IMG/VR virus record: IMGVR_UViG_3300042691_040495
Location: 32,682-96,681 of that record
From: a virus
Strand: one strand, 5' to 3'
Length of the DNA stretch: 64,000 nucleotides
Shown: one piece after another, positions 1-7,120 of the stretch
Numbering within the stretch: the stretch's first letter is position 1
Layout of the letters: every line of letters begins with the position of its first letter
Notes under the pieces: generated by a model
What the model was told of the DNA's origin: nothing
What the model saw: only the letters and a program-made list of their open reading frames with translations
The model's database searches: none
Position numbers and translations under genes: made by a program

Positions 1-4
1 TTGA

Positions 5-48
5 AGCAAAATGAAGCCAGCAATTATATTGTTGGCTTTTTGCTTTTT
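5..48 (+). terminator. Rho-independent terminator
   Basis: AGCCAGCAA (15-23) pairs with TTGTTGGCT (29-37) around a 5-nt loop, with one G-U pair. An outer stem AGCAAAA (5-11) pairs exactly with TTTTGCT (38-44), leaving a 3-nt bulge, and a T run follows. It would end a transcript entering from the left, before the gene at 91. The stem is nearly symmetric, so it may work in both directions. Confidence 0.75.
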
Positions 49-60
49 AGTGTATCTAAT
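49..60 (+). promoter_or_regulatory. Possible phage promoter, variant of the GGTGTATTA motif
   Basis: AGTGTATCTAAT lies directly after the terminator and about 30 nt before the gene at 91. It matches the core GTGTAT of a motif found before several other genes in this window (3573, 5892, 13478 and, on the minus strand, 63992). It is the weakest match of the set. Confidence 0.3.
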
Positions 61-90
61 TAATACCTCCACACATAAAGGGCATAAATT

Positions 91-411
91 ATGAGTGAAA
101 CCATAATTCACTTTTGGGAAAATATAGCAACTACTAGTATTGGTATTATTGTTACCATGATAGGATTTTGGATAGCTATTGGTAAAAACATGGCAACAAA
201 ATCTGAAGTTGCAGAAATGATAGAAACAAAATCTCCATATCTACATGATAGACAATTTATTATGGAAAGATTAGCAGTTAATAAAGAAACACAAGCAGCT
301 TTAACAAATATGCTACAGCGCAATACTGAAGTTATGAACGAACTCAAAATTCAAATAGCAACACTTGGTAAAACATTAGAAGCACTAGAAGAAAGAATAG
401 AAAGAAATTGA
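91..411 (+). CDS. Small membrane-anchored coiled-coil protein
   Basis: A protein of 106 residues. Residues about 14-33 form one hydrophobic membrane segment. The rest is a polar, helix-forming tail with heptad-like spacing (residues 60-104, ending LEALEERIERN). An AAAGGG sequence precedes the ATG. It is the first gene after the terminator and leads a group that ends with fibre and protease genes. An N-terminal anchor with a C-terminal coiled coil fits a holin, spanin or virion-assembly accessory protein. I recognise no family, so the function is open. Confidence 0.6.
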   Translation: MSETIIHFWENIATTSIGIIVTMIGFWIAIGKNMATKSEVAEMIETKSPYLHDRQFIMERLAVNKETQAALTNMLQRNTEVMNELKIQIATLGKTLEALEERIERN

Positions 412-418
412 GGTAAGC

Positions 419-610
419 ATGGCTACTGATATTGAATTAGCAAAATCTACTAATCCTATAAAAAATGGTACTAGTATTACTACTTGTTCATTTACTGGTA
501 ATTATAATACTATTAATACATATGTAAATAATAAACCAGTTATCGAAGATATAGAATATAAATATGATGAATTATTTGATGATATTACTTACTATGTATT
601 AGGTAATTAA
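419..610 (+). CDS. Hypothetical small protein
   Basis: A protein of 63 residues, rich in Asn and Thr, with an acidic C-terminal third. GAGGTAAGC upstream supports the ATG. There is no membrane segment or recognisable motif. It starts 7 nt after the previous stop and ends one base before the fibre-like gene at 612, so it is probably co-transcribed with it and could be a small virion or fibre-assembly protein; that role is inferred from position only. Confidence 0.5.
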   Translation: MATDIELAKSTNPIKNGTSITTCSFTGNYNTINTYVNNKPVIEDIEYKYDELFDDITYYVLGN

Positions 611-611
611 T

Positions 612-1826
612 ATGTCTGATACAGTTCAAACTCAAGCTGCTTATAGATTTCCAACTGTTGATGCTAGTGGAAGACTAAGTAATATCCAACTACCAGAGAC
701 TATAGAAGCTAGACTATGTGTACTCAGCGATATAGATTCTGTATTATCTCAACAAGTATTATATGCTGGAGAATTAGCAGCACCAACAGATAAACTCTAT
801 TTACGCAGAGGGGACGGAATTACAGCAGGAGGAACAATACTAGCAAATGGAAATTGTTATATCGAAAATAGCGTGTTTTCTTCTCCAACAATTATTAGTT
901 TTACATCTTTGTCTGGAAGTGGGATGGCCTCTTTTGCTCCAATTTCTATTATTCCGAGTCAAAATCTTTATTTTCAAGTACATAATAGTGGAGAATTATT
1001 TAAATATGATGGTTTATGGACATCAACTCTCAATTTTACCGATAGTTCAAGTTCGGTAACTTCAATAACGGTAAATAGTGTTGTTGGAGCAGTTAGTATT
1101 AACTTTGGTAGTTATGCTAATTTAACATCAACATCCTTTTCTGTTTTAAAAATTTGCGCCGGAGACTTCAGAATCAATGGAGCATCAACCAATCAAACAA
1201 CCCTGGATTTACCTCAATTAGTAGTTATTGGAGGCAGCTTTAATCCGATAGGAAATAATATTACAACATTAAATATACCATTATTAAAAAGCATTGGATC
1301 ATCTTTTAGTCCAACAGCTATGACAAATCTTATAAATCTTAATATACCATCGCTAAGATATGTTATTGGTTCATTTAGTCCTGGTGGATCCATATCAAAT
1401 AATATGAATAGTTTAGTAACTATAAATGCACCTGTGTTAGAATATGCAGGATCTATAGTTCTTGGACTAATGTCTTCTTTAACAACAGTTAATCTTCCAT
1501 CTTTGGTTACAGTGAATGGAGCTATAACGATTACCTCATCAGCCACAGGATCAAATCTTACTGATTTTACATTAGGATCAAACTTAAAATATATTGGAGG
1601 CAACATTACAATAACCGGACAAAAATTAACATCATCATCAGTAGAAAATATATTAGTTAAACTAGCAGCGCTAGATGGTACCAATGGAACAACAACATAC
1701 GGAACTGGTCGAACAATAAATCTTAGCGGCGGAACCAGTTCCGGGATATCTGCTTTAACAACAAATGCAAGTAATGCTAGAACAACGTTATTAGCCAGAG
1801 GCGTAACAATAACCTTAAATGCTTAA
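612..1826 (+). CDS. Fibre-like structural protein with leucine-rich repeats
   Basis: A protein of 404 residues. Residues about 50-74 carry the pattern GELAAPTDKLYLRRGDG followed by TAGG, which resembles the GE-x-A-x-TD-x-LYxRxGDGxTxGG signature at the N-terminus of many phage fibre and tropism proteins. Residues about 195-350 contain irregular leucine-rich repeats (for example LDLPQLVVIGGSF, LNIPLLKSIGSSF, VNLPSLVTVNGAI), similar to BspA-type surface LRRs. The composition is rich in Ser, Thr and Asn, as is usual for fibres. A role in host binding is likely, with the N-terminus docking to the virion and the LRR region binding a ligand. The virion location is inferred. Confidence 0.65.
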   Translation: MSDTVQTQAAYRFPTVDASGRLSNIQLPETIEARLCVLSDIDSVLSQQVLYAGELAAPTDKLYLRRGDGITAGGTILANGNCYIENSVFSSPTIISFTSLSGSGMASFAPISIIPSQNLYFQVHNSGELFKYDGLWTSTLNFTDSSSSVTSITVNSVVGAVSINFGSYANLTSTSFSVLKICAGDFRINGASTNQTTLDLPQLVVIGGSFNPIGNNITTLNIPLLKSIGSSFSPTAMTNLINLNIPSLRYVIGSFSPGGSISNNMNSLVTINAPVLEYAGSIVLGLMSSLTTVNLPSLVTVNGAITITSSATGSNLTDFTLGSNLKYIGGNITITGQKLTSSSVENILVKLAALDGTNGTTTYGTGRTINLSGGTSSGISALTTNASNARTTLLARGVTITLNA

Positions 1827-1834
1827 GAGAACAT

Positions 1835-2020
1835 ATGAATAATAGCGAATCACAAAATAGCTGGAGACTAATTTACACAAATAATACTGTTTTGGATTTA
1901 TTTGAAAGCGAAGGAGTCACTTCTACCATATACAATTTATTTGTAGCAGAAAATAAACAGGAATGTTTGGACCATATATCTTCTTTAAACTTATACTATA
2001 ATAATGAAAATAATAGCTAA
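1835..2020 (+). CDS. Hypothetical small protein
   Basis: A protein of 61 residues starting 8 nt after the fibre gene and overlapping the start of the protease gene by 17 nt, which suggests translational coupling. It contains a WRLIYTNN start and a mixed polar/aromatic body with no membrane segment. I do not recognise it; small proteins in this position can be fibre chaperones, but nothing in the sequence shows that. Confidence 0.45.
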   Translation: MNNSESQNSWRLIYTNNTVLDLFESEGVTSTIYNLFVAENKQECLDHISSLNLYYNNENNS

Positions 2021-3206
2021 CACCACCAGTCCTAAAATGACTGTAACAAAAGCTTTTAATTTATTATCTTTAGAATATACCGCATATACTAGAGTTATAA
2101 ACTCAACAGGCTCTGTATCATATACAACAATTCAAGATAGAGTTTACACGTCCTATCCAACAGCAACATCTGTTACTGATTATCAAATGAATCTTATTAC
2201 GATAGGTCAAAAATCAAATATTGATGAAAAAATTATATGGTCTTCTAGTAATACATCAGTAGCAACTGTGAATTCCAATGGTTATGTTACCCATGTATCA
2301 GATGGTAATTGCAATATAACGGCATATATTGATGGAAAATCTTTATCTAAAACATTAAATTTTTCAACAACAAATATTGCCAGTACCTCATTTACTAGCT
2401 ATGCAAATTCTTCTTTGGCACAATATATTGTTGATACAATAAGTGCGAAGGTCTTAAATAAATCAGCATCGATAAGCAAAAATATTTTTTCATTACAAAA
2501 TCACTCTCAAAGTATTTATGTCAGAAATACCAGCTGTTGGGCATATGGACTAGATTTAACTTGTTTTAGTCCGTGGAATTCACTAGACGGACCACGCAGA
2601 GCCGGAACTCTTATAAGTCCTAGACACGTAATTTGCGCCCAACACTATCCTTTAACTGTTGGCACCACAATCAGATTCGTTCGTTTAGATAATACTATTG
2701 TTAATAAAACTATAACAGATATATATAATTTATCTAATGCAGATATACAGATAGCACTATTAGATTCTGACGTTGGACCCGGAGTGTCGTTTGCTAAAAT
2801 TTTACCAGAAAATTGGTTTAACTATCTTCCTTCAATATATTCAAACAGTACTACTCCTTATTGGAGAAATTATACTTTTGGATTGCCAGCTTTGTGTTTA
2901 GACCAAGAAGAAAAAGCTCTGATCCTTGATTTTGTCTCTTTCACTTTTAATACTCGAAATACTTCTTTCTCTATTCCTAATAATAGTAAAAATGCAGAAT
3001 TTTATGAAAATATTATTGTCGGGGATAGTGGTAATCCAGAATTTTTAATAATTAATAATACATTAGTCATATTATCTACTTGGTTAACCATAGGTTCTGG
3101 GCCATTTATAACATTCTATAAAACACAAATTAATGATGCTATGTCACAATTAGGAGGAAACTATCAATTAACAGAAATTGATTTGAGTTCTTTTAATACT
3201 TATTAA
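2004..3206 (+). CDS. Trypsin-like serine protease with N-terminal Ig-like (BIG2) domain
   Basis: A protein of 400 residues. Residues about 60-125 match a bacterial Ig-like group 2 domain (WSSSNTSVATVNSNGYVTHV is the typical signature). Residues about 195-370 carry a chymotrypsin-fold triad: His214 in ICAQHY (TAAHC in trypsins), Asp247 in SNADIQIALLD and Ser342 in GDSGNP. All three positions are present, so it is probably active. There is no signal peptide. The Ig-like domain suggests a virion-attached protease that could act on host surface protein or process fibres. It overlaps the upstream gene by 17 nt. Substrate and location are inferred. Confidence 0.75.
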   Translation: MKIIANTTSPKMTVTKAFNLLSLEYTAYTRVINSTGSVSYTTIQDRVYTSYPTATSVTDYQMNLITIGQKSNIDEKIIWSSSNTSVATVNSNGYVTHVSDGNCNITAYIDGKSLSKTLNFSTTNIASTSFTSYANSSLAQYIVDTISAKVLNKSASISKNIFSLQNHSQSIYVRNTSCWAYGLDLTCFSPWNSLDGPRRAGTLISPRHVICAQHYPLTVGTTIRFVRLDNTIVNKTITDIYNLSNADIQIALLDSDVGPGVSFAKILPENWFNYLPSIYSNSTTPYWRNYTFGLPALCLDQEEKALILDFVSFTFNTRNTSFSIPNNSKNAEFYENIIVGDSGNPEFLIINNTLVILSTWLTIGSGPFITFYKTQINDAMSQLGGNYQLTEIDLSSFNTY

Positions 3207-3207
3207 T

Positions 3208-3216
3208 GGTGTAAAA
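3208..3216 (+). promoter_or_regulatory. Possible phage promoter element GGTGTAAAA
   Basis: GGTGTAAAA followed by TAAT lies just after the protease stop and 20 nt before the ATG at 3237. It belongs to the GGTGTA(T/A)(T/A)A set seen at other gene starts. Assignment as a promoter is by recurrence and position only. Confidence 0.35.
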
Positions 3217-3236
3217 TAATCTTATGGAGAAAACAT

Positions 3237-3560
3237 ATGATTAAACCTGGTTATAAAACAAGCGAATTTTGGTTTACTTTAGTAAGTTTTATATTTAGTG
3301 GAGCTTATTTGATTGGAATATTAGAAAGCTTTAGTCAAAAAGAAGACTTAATACAAGAAACAAGTAGGGGTATAGAAGCAGCAATATTGATTATTGGTCA
3401 ATTAACAGTATTATTTAAATATATTAAAGGAAGAACAGATCTTAAAAAGACTTGGTGGAGCACAGCAACACCAGAAGAAAGAAAAACCGCCAATAGGCGA
3501 AGCTCTAAATCCAAAACTAAAAAGAAAATTACAAAACCAATTCAGCCCAAAGTTGAGTAG
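3237..3560 (+). CDS. Small membrane protein, holin candidate
   Basis: A protein of 107 residues with two likely membrane segments (about 10-30 and 47-66) separated by a short charged turn, and a strongly basic C-terminal tail (residues 78-107, many Lys and Arg). Two membrane segments plus a charged tail fit small class II holins. It follows a protease gene and precedes further small membrane proteins, which supports a lysis or envelope role. A GGAGA Shine-Dalgarno site precedes the ATG. Family assignment would need profile searches. Confidence 0.5.
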   Translation: MIKPGYKTSEFWFTLVSFIFSGAYLIGILESFSQKEDLIQETSRGIEAAILIIGQLTVLFKYIKGRTDLKKTWWSTATPEERKTANRRSSKSKTKKKITKPIQPKVE

Positions 3561-3572
3561 ACAAACTCTATC

Positions 3573-3581
3573 GGTGTATTA
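3573..3581 (+). promoter_or_regulatory. Possible phage promoter element GGTGTATTA
   Basis: GGTGTATTA followed by CTATATATAG sits in the 57-nt gap after the stop at 3560 and 36 nt before the ATG at 3618. An exact copy of the 9-mer occurs at 5892 and 13478 in similar gaps. No hairpin terminator is visible in this gap. Confidence 0.45.
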
Positions 3582-3617
3582 CTATATATAGGGCTTCTTT
3601 TAGGAAAGGTATTATAT

Positions 3618-4058
3618 ATGCCAGATGCAGCGTCAATAGATTCTATCAAAGTACAAATTGATAATTTAATCAATCAAGTAAAATCTTCACTTGGAGATGT
3701 AAAATCTGTTGCTATTACCCAAGCATGGAAGATTTTGCAACTTGCTGTCGCCGAAACTGTTCAAGTTCTAGAACAAACTTCTGGAGATTTACCGGGATCA
3801 GATAAAAAAACCATGGCTATGGATTATTTATCAAAATTTTATGACAGTGTTTTTATTGTTATAGATATTCCTATGGTTCCTAGTTTTATGCAAATTATAA
3901 TTCGTAAATACATTAAAATATTCTTGATGGCATTAGTTAGTTCTAGCATTGATGCTATGGTAACAACTTTTAGACAAGTTGGAGTTTTCCCATCAAAAAC
4001 AACAGTAGTTTCACAATCAATTAAACCCAAGGCTAAAAAAACGAGGAAAAAGAAATGA
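3618..4058 (+). CDS. Hypothetical protein, possible LLH-type holin
   Basis: A protein of 146 residues. The N-terminal half is amphipathic helix; residues about 55-75 contain a GSDKKTMAMDYLSKF stretch resembling the KK-x-A-x-x-L segment of LLH-type phage holins. A hydrophobic segment (about 92-112) and a very basic tail (KPKAKKTRKKK) follow. AGGAAAGG gives a strong Shine-Dalgarno site. It overlaps the next gene by 4 nt (ATGA). The holin resemblance is weak; a peripheral membrane protein is equally possible. Confidence 0.45.
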   Translation: MPDAASIDSIKVQIDNLINQVKSSLGDVKSVAITQAWKILQLAVAETVQVLEQTSGDLPGSDKKTMAMDYLSKFYDSVFIVIDIPMVPSFMQIIIRKYIKIFLMALVSSSIDAMVTTFRQVGVFPSKTTVVSQSIKPKAKKTRKKK

Positions 4059-4438
4059 ATTACACAGAAAGTTTCGATCAATTTGCCAGCAGAGTAACAC
4101 CCACAGATTTGGCTTTATATGCTGGAGTAGGAATTGTTTTATGGATCTTGTTCAAAGACAGGCTTAGTCCTGTTCAAAAGTTTTTAGCAGATGTATTTGG
4201 TGGCTTAAAGTCAAAAATAAACCATGGATCATCCGTTGTTCCTGTTGTTGTTCCAGATGTTGCTCCTGTTGCAGTGTCCAAGGAAACTAAAGAAGATAAT
4301 TTTTTTAAGTTAATTGTTTCTTGGAAGCAAACCAGAGACCTAGCAGTTAAGAGCGGTTGTGATGAAGCTGTTAAGGTTGCTGATCAAATGTTTCCATTTT
4401 TAAGTCCCACAGTTTGCTCAAAGGAAAAAAGTGTATGA
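4055..4438 (+). CDS. Hypothetical single-pass membrane protein
   Basis: A protein of 127 residues with one membrane segment near residues 20-35 (ALYAGVGIVLWILF), a Val/Pro-rich linker (residues 60-75) and a helical cytoplasmic-type domain. Both ends overlap neighbours by 4 nt in ATGA arrangements, so the three genes from 3618 to 4935 are translationally coupled. No recognised family. Confidence 0.5.
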   Translation: MNYTESFDQFASRVTPTDLALYAGVGIVLWILFKDRLSPVQKFLADVFGGLKSKINHGSSVVPVVVPDVAPVAVSKETKEDNFFKLIVSWKQTRDLAVKSGCDEAVKVADQMFPFLSPTVCSKEKSV

Positions 4439-4935
4439 ATCCCAAACTTAAAACAGGTCTTTTAATATTTGCTCTTGCTCTATTAGGTATCGGAATACTT
4501 AAACCCGATTTGAGTTTCTTTAATAAGCCAGTATCACCATCAGCTGTTGTTGAATTGGACGTTAAAGAGCCTGAGTCACCAGAATTGAAAGAGAAAGCAG
4601 ACGCTGTGGTCAAAGCATTATCTGCTAACTCTGATCGTAAAACTGACGGATTACGATTAGCCTATCTGTATAATGACATGGCAACTTTAGTTGGCCTTGA
4701 CGGAAAAGATGAAGTTATTAAAAATACCGAAGAAATTAGACAAGCCAATAAATTAGTTGGTTTAATGCTAAGATTAGATATCAAAGGTAAGTACGAAGAC
4801 CTTCCAGAATCTGCTCAAGCTTTGGTATTAACAGCAATTGGAGACGATAATGTTTTATTAAACGATGATCTTAGAGCAAAAGCTGTTGAAGGTTTCAAAG
4901 CTTTATCCTGGGCCTGTTTACAAGGAAGCAAATAA
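4435..4935 (+). CDS. Hypothetical membrane-anchored protein
   Basis: A protein of 166 residues from the ATG that overlaps the preceding TGA; an in-frame upstream ATG at 4414 is less likely because it would overlap by 25 nt. Residues about 7-24 form a signal anchor. The remainder is a soluble helical domain with several acidic stretches. It ends in TAATG, sharing a base with the papain-like protease start, so the two products may act together at the membrane. Function unknown. Confidence 0.5.
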   Translation: MNPKLKTGLLIFALALLGIGILKPDLSFFNKPVSPSAVVELDVKEPESPELKEKADAVVKALSANSDRKTDGLRLAYLYNDMATLVGLDGKDEVIKNTEEIRQANKLVGLMLRLDIKGKYEDLPESAQALVLTAIGDDNVLLNDDLRAKAVEGFKALSWACLQGSK

Positions 4936-5861
4936 TGCCAAGATATTCACCACAAGAATTATACGATAATTATCGCAACGGTTTTAGCGGATGCTTGTGG
5001 GAACAGCACGTTTTCGACCATTTGATGGAAAATAGTAAATATCCTTTGTTTGGTGATGCTAGCAAAAAAATTAAAAGTAGTGGTAAGGGCAAATTATCAA
5101 CACCATATAAAAGTGTATTAAAATTTGAAAAAAGCCCTTATAATGAAAGACAAACAACAGGAGATTGTGTATCTCATGGAACACGAAATGCATGTGACGT
5201 TAGTAGAGCAGTAGAGATTGATGTAAATGGAGAGAAAGAAGCTTGGGTTGCTAAAGGAGCAACAGAAGCAATTTATGGTGCTCGCGGTCACGGCGGAGAA
5301 GGAATGAGTTGCTCAAGAGCTGCCGAGTTTGTTAGCAAGAACGGTGGCATATTATTACGCCAAAACTATAAAGGCGTTGTAGATTTTAGCAAATATAATG
5401 GTAATCTTGGTGCCGGATGGGGCGCGAGAGGATTGCCGGATAAAGTTATTGATCTAGCAAATGACCATCAGATCAGAACAACTAGTTTAATAAAAACAGT
5501 AGAAGAAGCAAGAGATGCTTTAGCTAATGGTTATGGTTTAGCAGTATGCTCTAATTATGGATTTAGTAACAAAAGAGATAAAAAGGGCATAGCTAATACT
5601 AGCGGTAGCTGGGGCCATTGTATGGCTTGGATAGCTTGTGATGATACTGGTAGCGAGCCACTATTCTTAGTACAAAATAGTTGGGGCAAATGGAATGATG
5701 GAGGTCATCCAGAATGGGGGCCTATACCTGACGGTAGTTTTTTAATACGAGCCGACGTAGCAGCAGGGATGCTTTCACAGAATGGAAGTTATGCGTTTAG
5801 TAATTTTGACGGATTCCCTGTACAAAAGCTACCATCTTACGGTTTTGAAGACTATCTATAA
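4935..5861 (+). CDS. Papain-like (C1 family) cysteine protease
   Basis: A protein of 308 residues with the order of a C1 peptidase: the catalytic Cys near residue 78 in TTGDCVSHGTRNAC, preceded by a likely oxyanion-hole residue; His near 227 in GSWGHCMAWIA; Asn near 248 in VQNSWGKWNDGG. There is no signal peptide or obvious propeptide. It is the last gene of the coupled group from 3618. Phage C1-type proteases could process virion proteins or act on the host; which applies here is not visible. Family assignment is firm because the NSWG context and spacing are typical. Confidence 0.8.
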   Translation: MPRYSPQELYDNYRNGFSGCLWEQHVFDHLMENSKYPLFGDASKKIKSSGKGKLSTPYKSVLKFEKSPYNERQTTGDCVSHGTRNACDVSRAVEIDVNGEKEAWVAKGATEAIYGARGHGGEGMSCSRAAEFVSKNGGILLRQNYKGVVDFSKYNGNLGAGWGARGLPDKVIDLANDHQIRTTSLIKTVEEARDALANGYGLAVCSNYGFSNKRDKKGIANTSGSWGHCMAWIACDDTGSEPLFLVQNSWGKWNDGGHPEWGPIPDGSFLIRADVAAGMLSQNGSYAFSNFDGFPVQKLPSYGFEDYL

Positions 5862-5891
5862 TATAGTGGCCTAAAAGCTAACCTTAAGTTT

Positions 5892-5900
5892 GGTGTATTA
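5892..5900 (+). promoter_or_regulatory. Possible phage promoter element GGTGTATTA
   Basis: GGTGTATTA followed by TATTTATACC in the 63-nt gap between 5861 and 5925, 24 nt before the ATG. Imperfect inverted arms (TAACCTTAAG before, CTTTAGGGTTA after) surround it and could form a hairpin or operator. It matches the copies at 3573 and 13478 exactly over nine bases. Confidence 0.45.
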
Positions 5901-5924
5901 TATTTATACCTTTAGGGTTATACT

Positions 5925-6119
5925 ATGAAACTTTTAGATAGAATTGCTTTAAACAATCTTTTACGAATAATAAGAGAACTTATTATACGAATGGTTGACT
6001 TTTTTGAAAAACAAAAAAAACCAGTCAAACCAACACCAAAACCTAAACCCGACAGACCTCGCCCTTTGAAAAATATTATAGACTTGATACCTGTTCCATG
6101 GAGAACAAAAGATGAATAA
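5925..6119 (+). CDS. Small proline-rich basic protein
   Basis: A protein of 64 residues. The first half is an amphipathic, hydrophobic/basic helix (residues 1-28) that could lie on a membrane; residues 29-50 are a Lys/Pro repeat (KPVKPTPKPKPDRPRP). Such a helix plus a Pro-rich rod is seen in spanin-like and envelope-crossing proteins, but there is no lipobox or clear membrane-spanning segment. It overlaps the next gene by 8 nt. Confidence 0.45.
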   Translation: MKLLDRIALNNLLRIIRELIIRMVDFFEKQKKPVKPTPKPKPDRPRPLKNIIDLIPVPWRTKDE

Positions 6120-6459
6120 AATACTATTACCAATTTTAGCAGTTGCTATGATATTTGGGTCATATGGATATCATGGGTCAACAACTTCCGCAGTAACTCT
6201 TGTGGGGGGAATTGTTAAGGCTCAACATACTGAAAGTGTGAAAAAATACAAAAGAAAAGACTGTCCAATATGCAAAGGCAAAGGATACTATATTAGTGGT
6301 GATGGTATTGAAAAAGTTAACTGCGGATATTGTATTCCTGATAAGAGTGACACTCCAAAAAATCAATTACCAAACACATATCCAAAAGTTATTACTCATC
6401 CTCCAGTAACTATTCAACAAAATTGCCCAAATGGCGTTTGTCCAATTCCTAAAAAATAA
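6112..6459 (+). CDS. Exported small protein with CxxCxGxG zinc motif
   Basis: A protein of 115 residues. Residues 1-35 look like a signal peptide or anchor (MNKILLPILAVAMIFG followed by small residues). Residues 51-75 carry CPICKGKGYY and a later CGYC, the paired C-x2-C arrangement of DnaJ-type zinc fingers. The C-terminus is Pro/Asn-rich with a further C-x4-C. A zinc or redox-active protein outside the cytoplasm is likely. It overlaps its upstream neighbour by 8 nt. Role unknown. Confidence 0.55.
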   Translation: MNKILLPILAVAMIFGSYGYHGSTTSAVTLVGGIVKAQHTESVKKYKRKDCPICKGKGYYISGDGIEKVNCGYCIPDKSDTPKNQLPNTYPKVITHPPVTIQQNCPNGVCPIPKK

Positions 6460-6470
6460 AGGTATAAAAA

Positions 6471-6869
6471 ATGGACGATAATCTTAGAGAAAAATTAAAA
6501 GCTATCGCAGAAAAAGTGTTAAAACAAGCCAATGTGCCAAATGATGAAAAATTTGGTAGTGTTATTGCTATACTAATGATGATTAGTATAATACTTACAG
6601 TAATTAGAGTATTACAAGAATGCAATAAAAATAAAACACAAGGCATGACATCAGAAAATAAACAATCTCTCTATGCTGAAAACATTAAATCTTATAGTAA
6701 AAAACGAGGTTGGTTTACTAGACTAAGAATAAAAAGAATTCTTAAAAGAGAACTGACCTCAGAAGAATATAATAAATACGGCATTAAATTAACAGAAGCA
6801 TTGTTAGATATAGGAGAAACCCTCAAGGATGATGAAGTCGCAACTCTAATGGAGGCAGCAAATGTTTAG
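6471..6869 (+). CDS. Hypothetical membrane protein
   Basis: A protein of 132 residues: a charged N-terminal helix, one hydrophobic segment (about residues 25-43), then a basic linker (KKRGWFTRLRIKRILKRE) and an acidic helical C-terminus. It overlaps the GlsB-like gene by 8 nt. I recognise no family. Together with the genes around it, it forms a cluster of small envelope proteins. Confidence 0.5.
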   Translation: MDDNLREKLKAIAEKVLKQANVPNDEKFGSVIAILMMISIILTVIRVLQECNKNKTQGMTSENKQSLYAENIKSYSKKRGWFTRLRIKRILKRELTSEEYNKYGIKLTEALLDIGETLKDDEVATLMEAANV

Positions 6870-7113
6870 TATATTAATCTGGTGTGTATATGGTATTTTT
6901 GTTGGCAGCATAGCAAAAAGCATAGTTCCAGGAGAAGAAAATTTTGGTTTTGTTAAAACAGTAGCACTAGGAGTATGTGGCTCCTATATGGGTGGCGCAC
7001 TATTATATTTACTGGGTAAGTATGAATCGGTGTCTCCTGCTGGATTGTTCATGGGAGTCGCCGGTGCTGTTTTAGCATTGGTGCTTTATAACAAACTACA
7101 ATCATCAAAATAA
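6862..7113 (+). CDS. GlsB/YeaQ/YmgE family membrane protein
   Basis: A protein of 83 residues with three hydrophobic segments and Gly-rich packing motifs. The pattern IxGSIAKSIVPGEENFGFVKTV then G-x-x-G-x-x-x-GG matches the GlsB/YeaQ/YmgE (transglycosylase-associated) family, whose members are small bacterial inner-membrane proteins of poorly known function. Length is normal. Its presence in a phage late-type cluster suggests a membrane-stress, holin-like or antiholin role, which is inference. The downstream glycosyltransferase reading frame may begin within or just after this gene. Confidence 0.7.
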   Translation: MFSILIWCVYGIFVGSIAKSIVPGEENFGFVKTVALGVCGSYMGGALLYLLGKYESVSPAGLFMGVAGAVLALVLYNKLQSSK

Positions 7114-7120
7114 ACTAGCA

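Noticed and set aside
1214-1684. Minus-strand frame opposite the fibre gene
   Set aside because: It lies wholly inside the supported leucine-rich repeat gene and has no ribosome-binding site or recognisable product. Other short frames opposite or within genes were dropped for the same reason.
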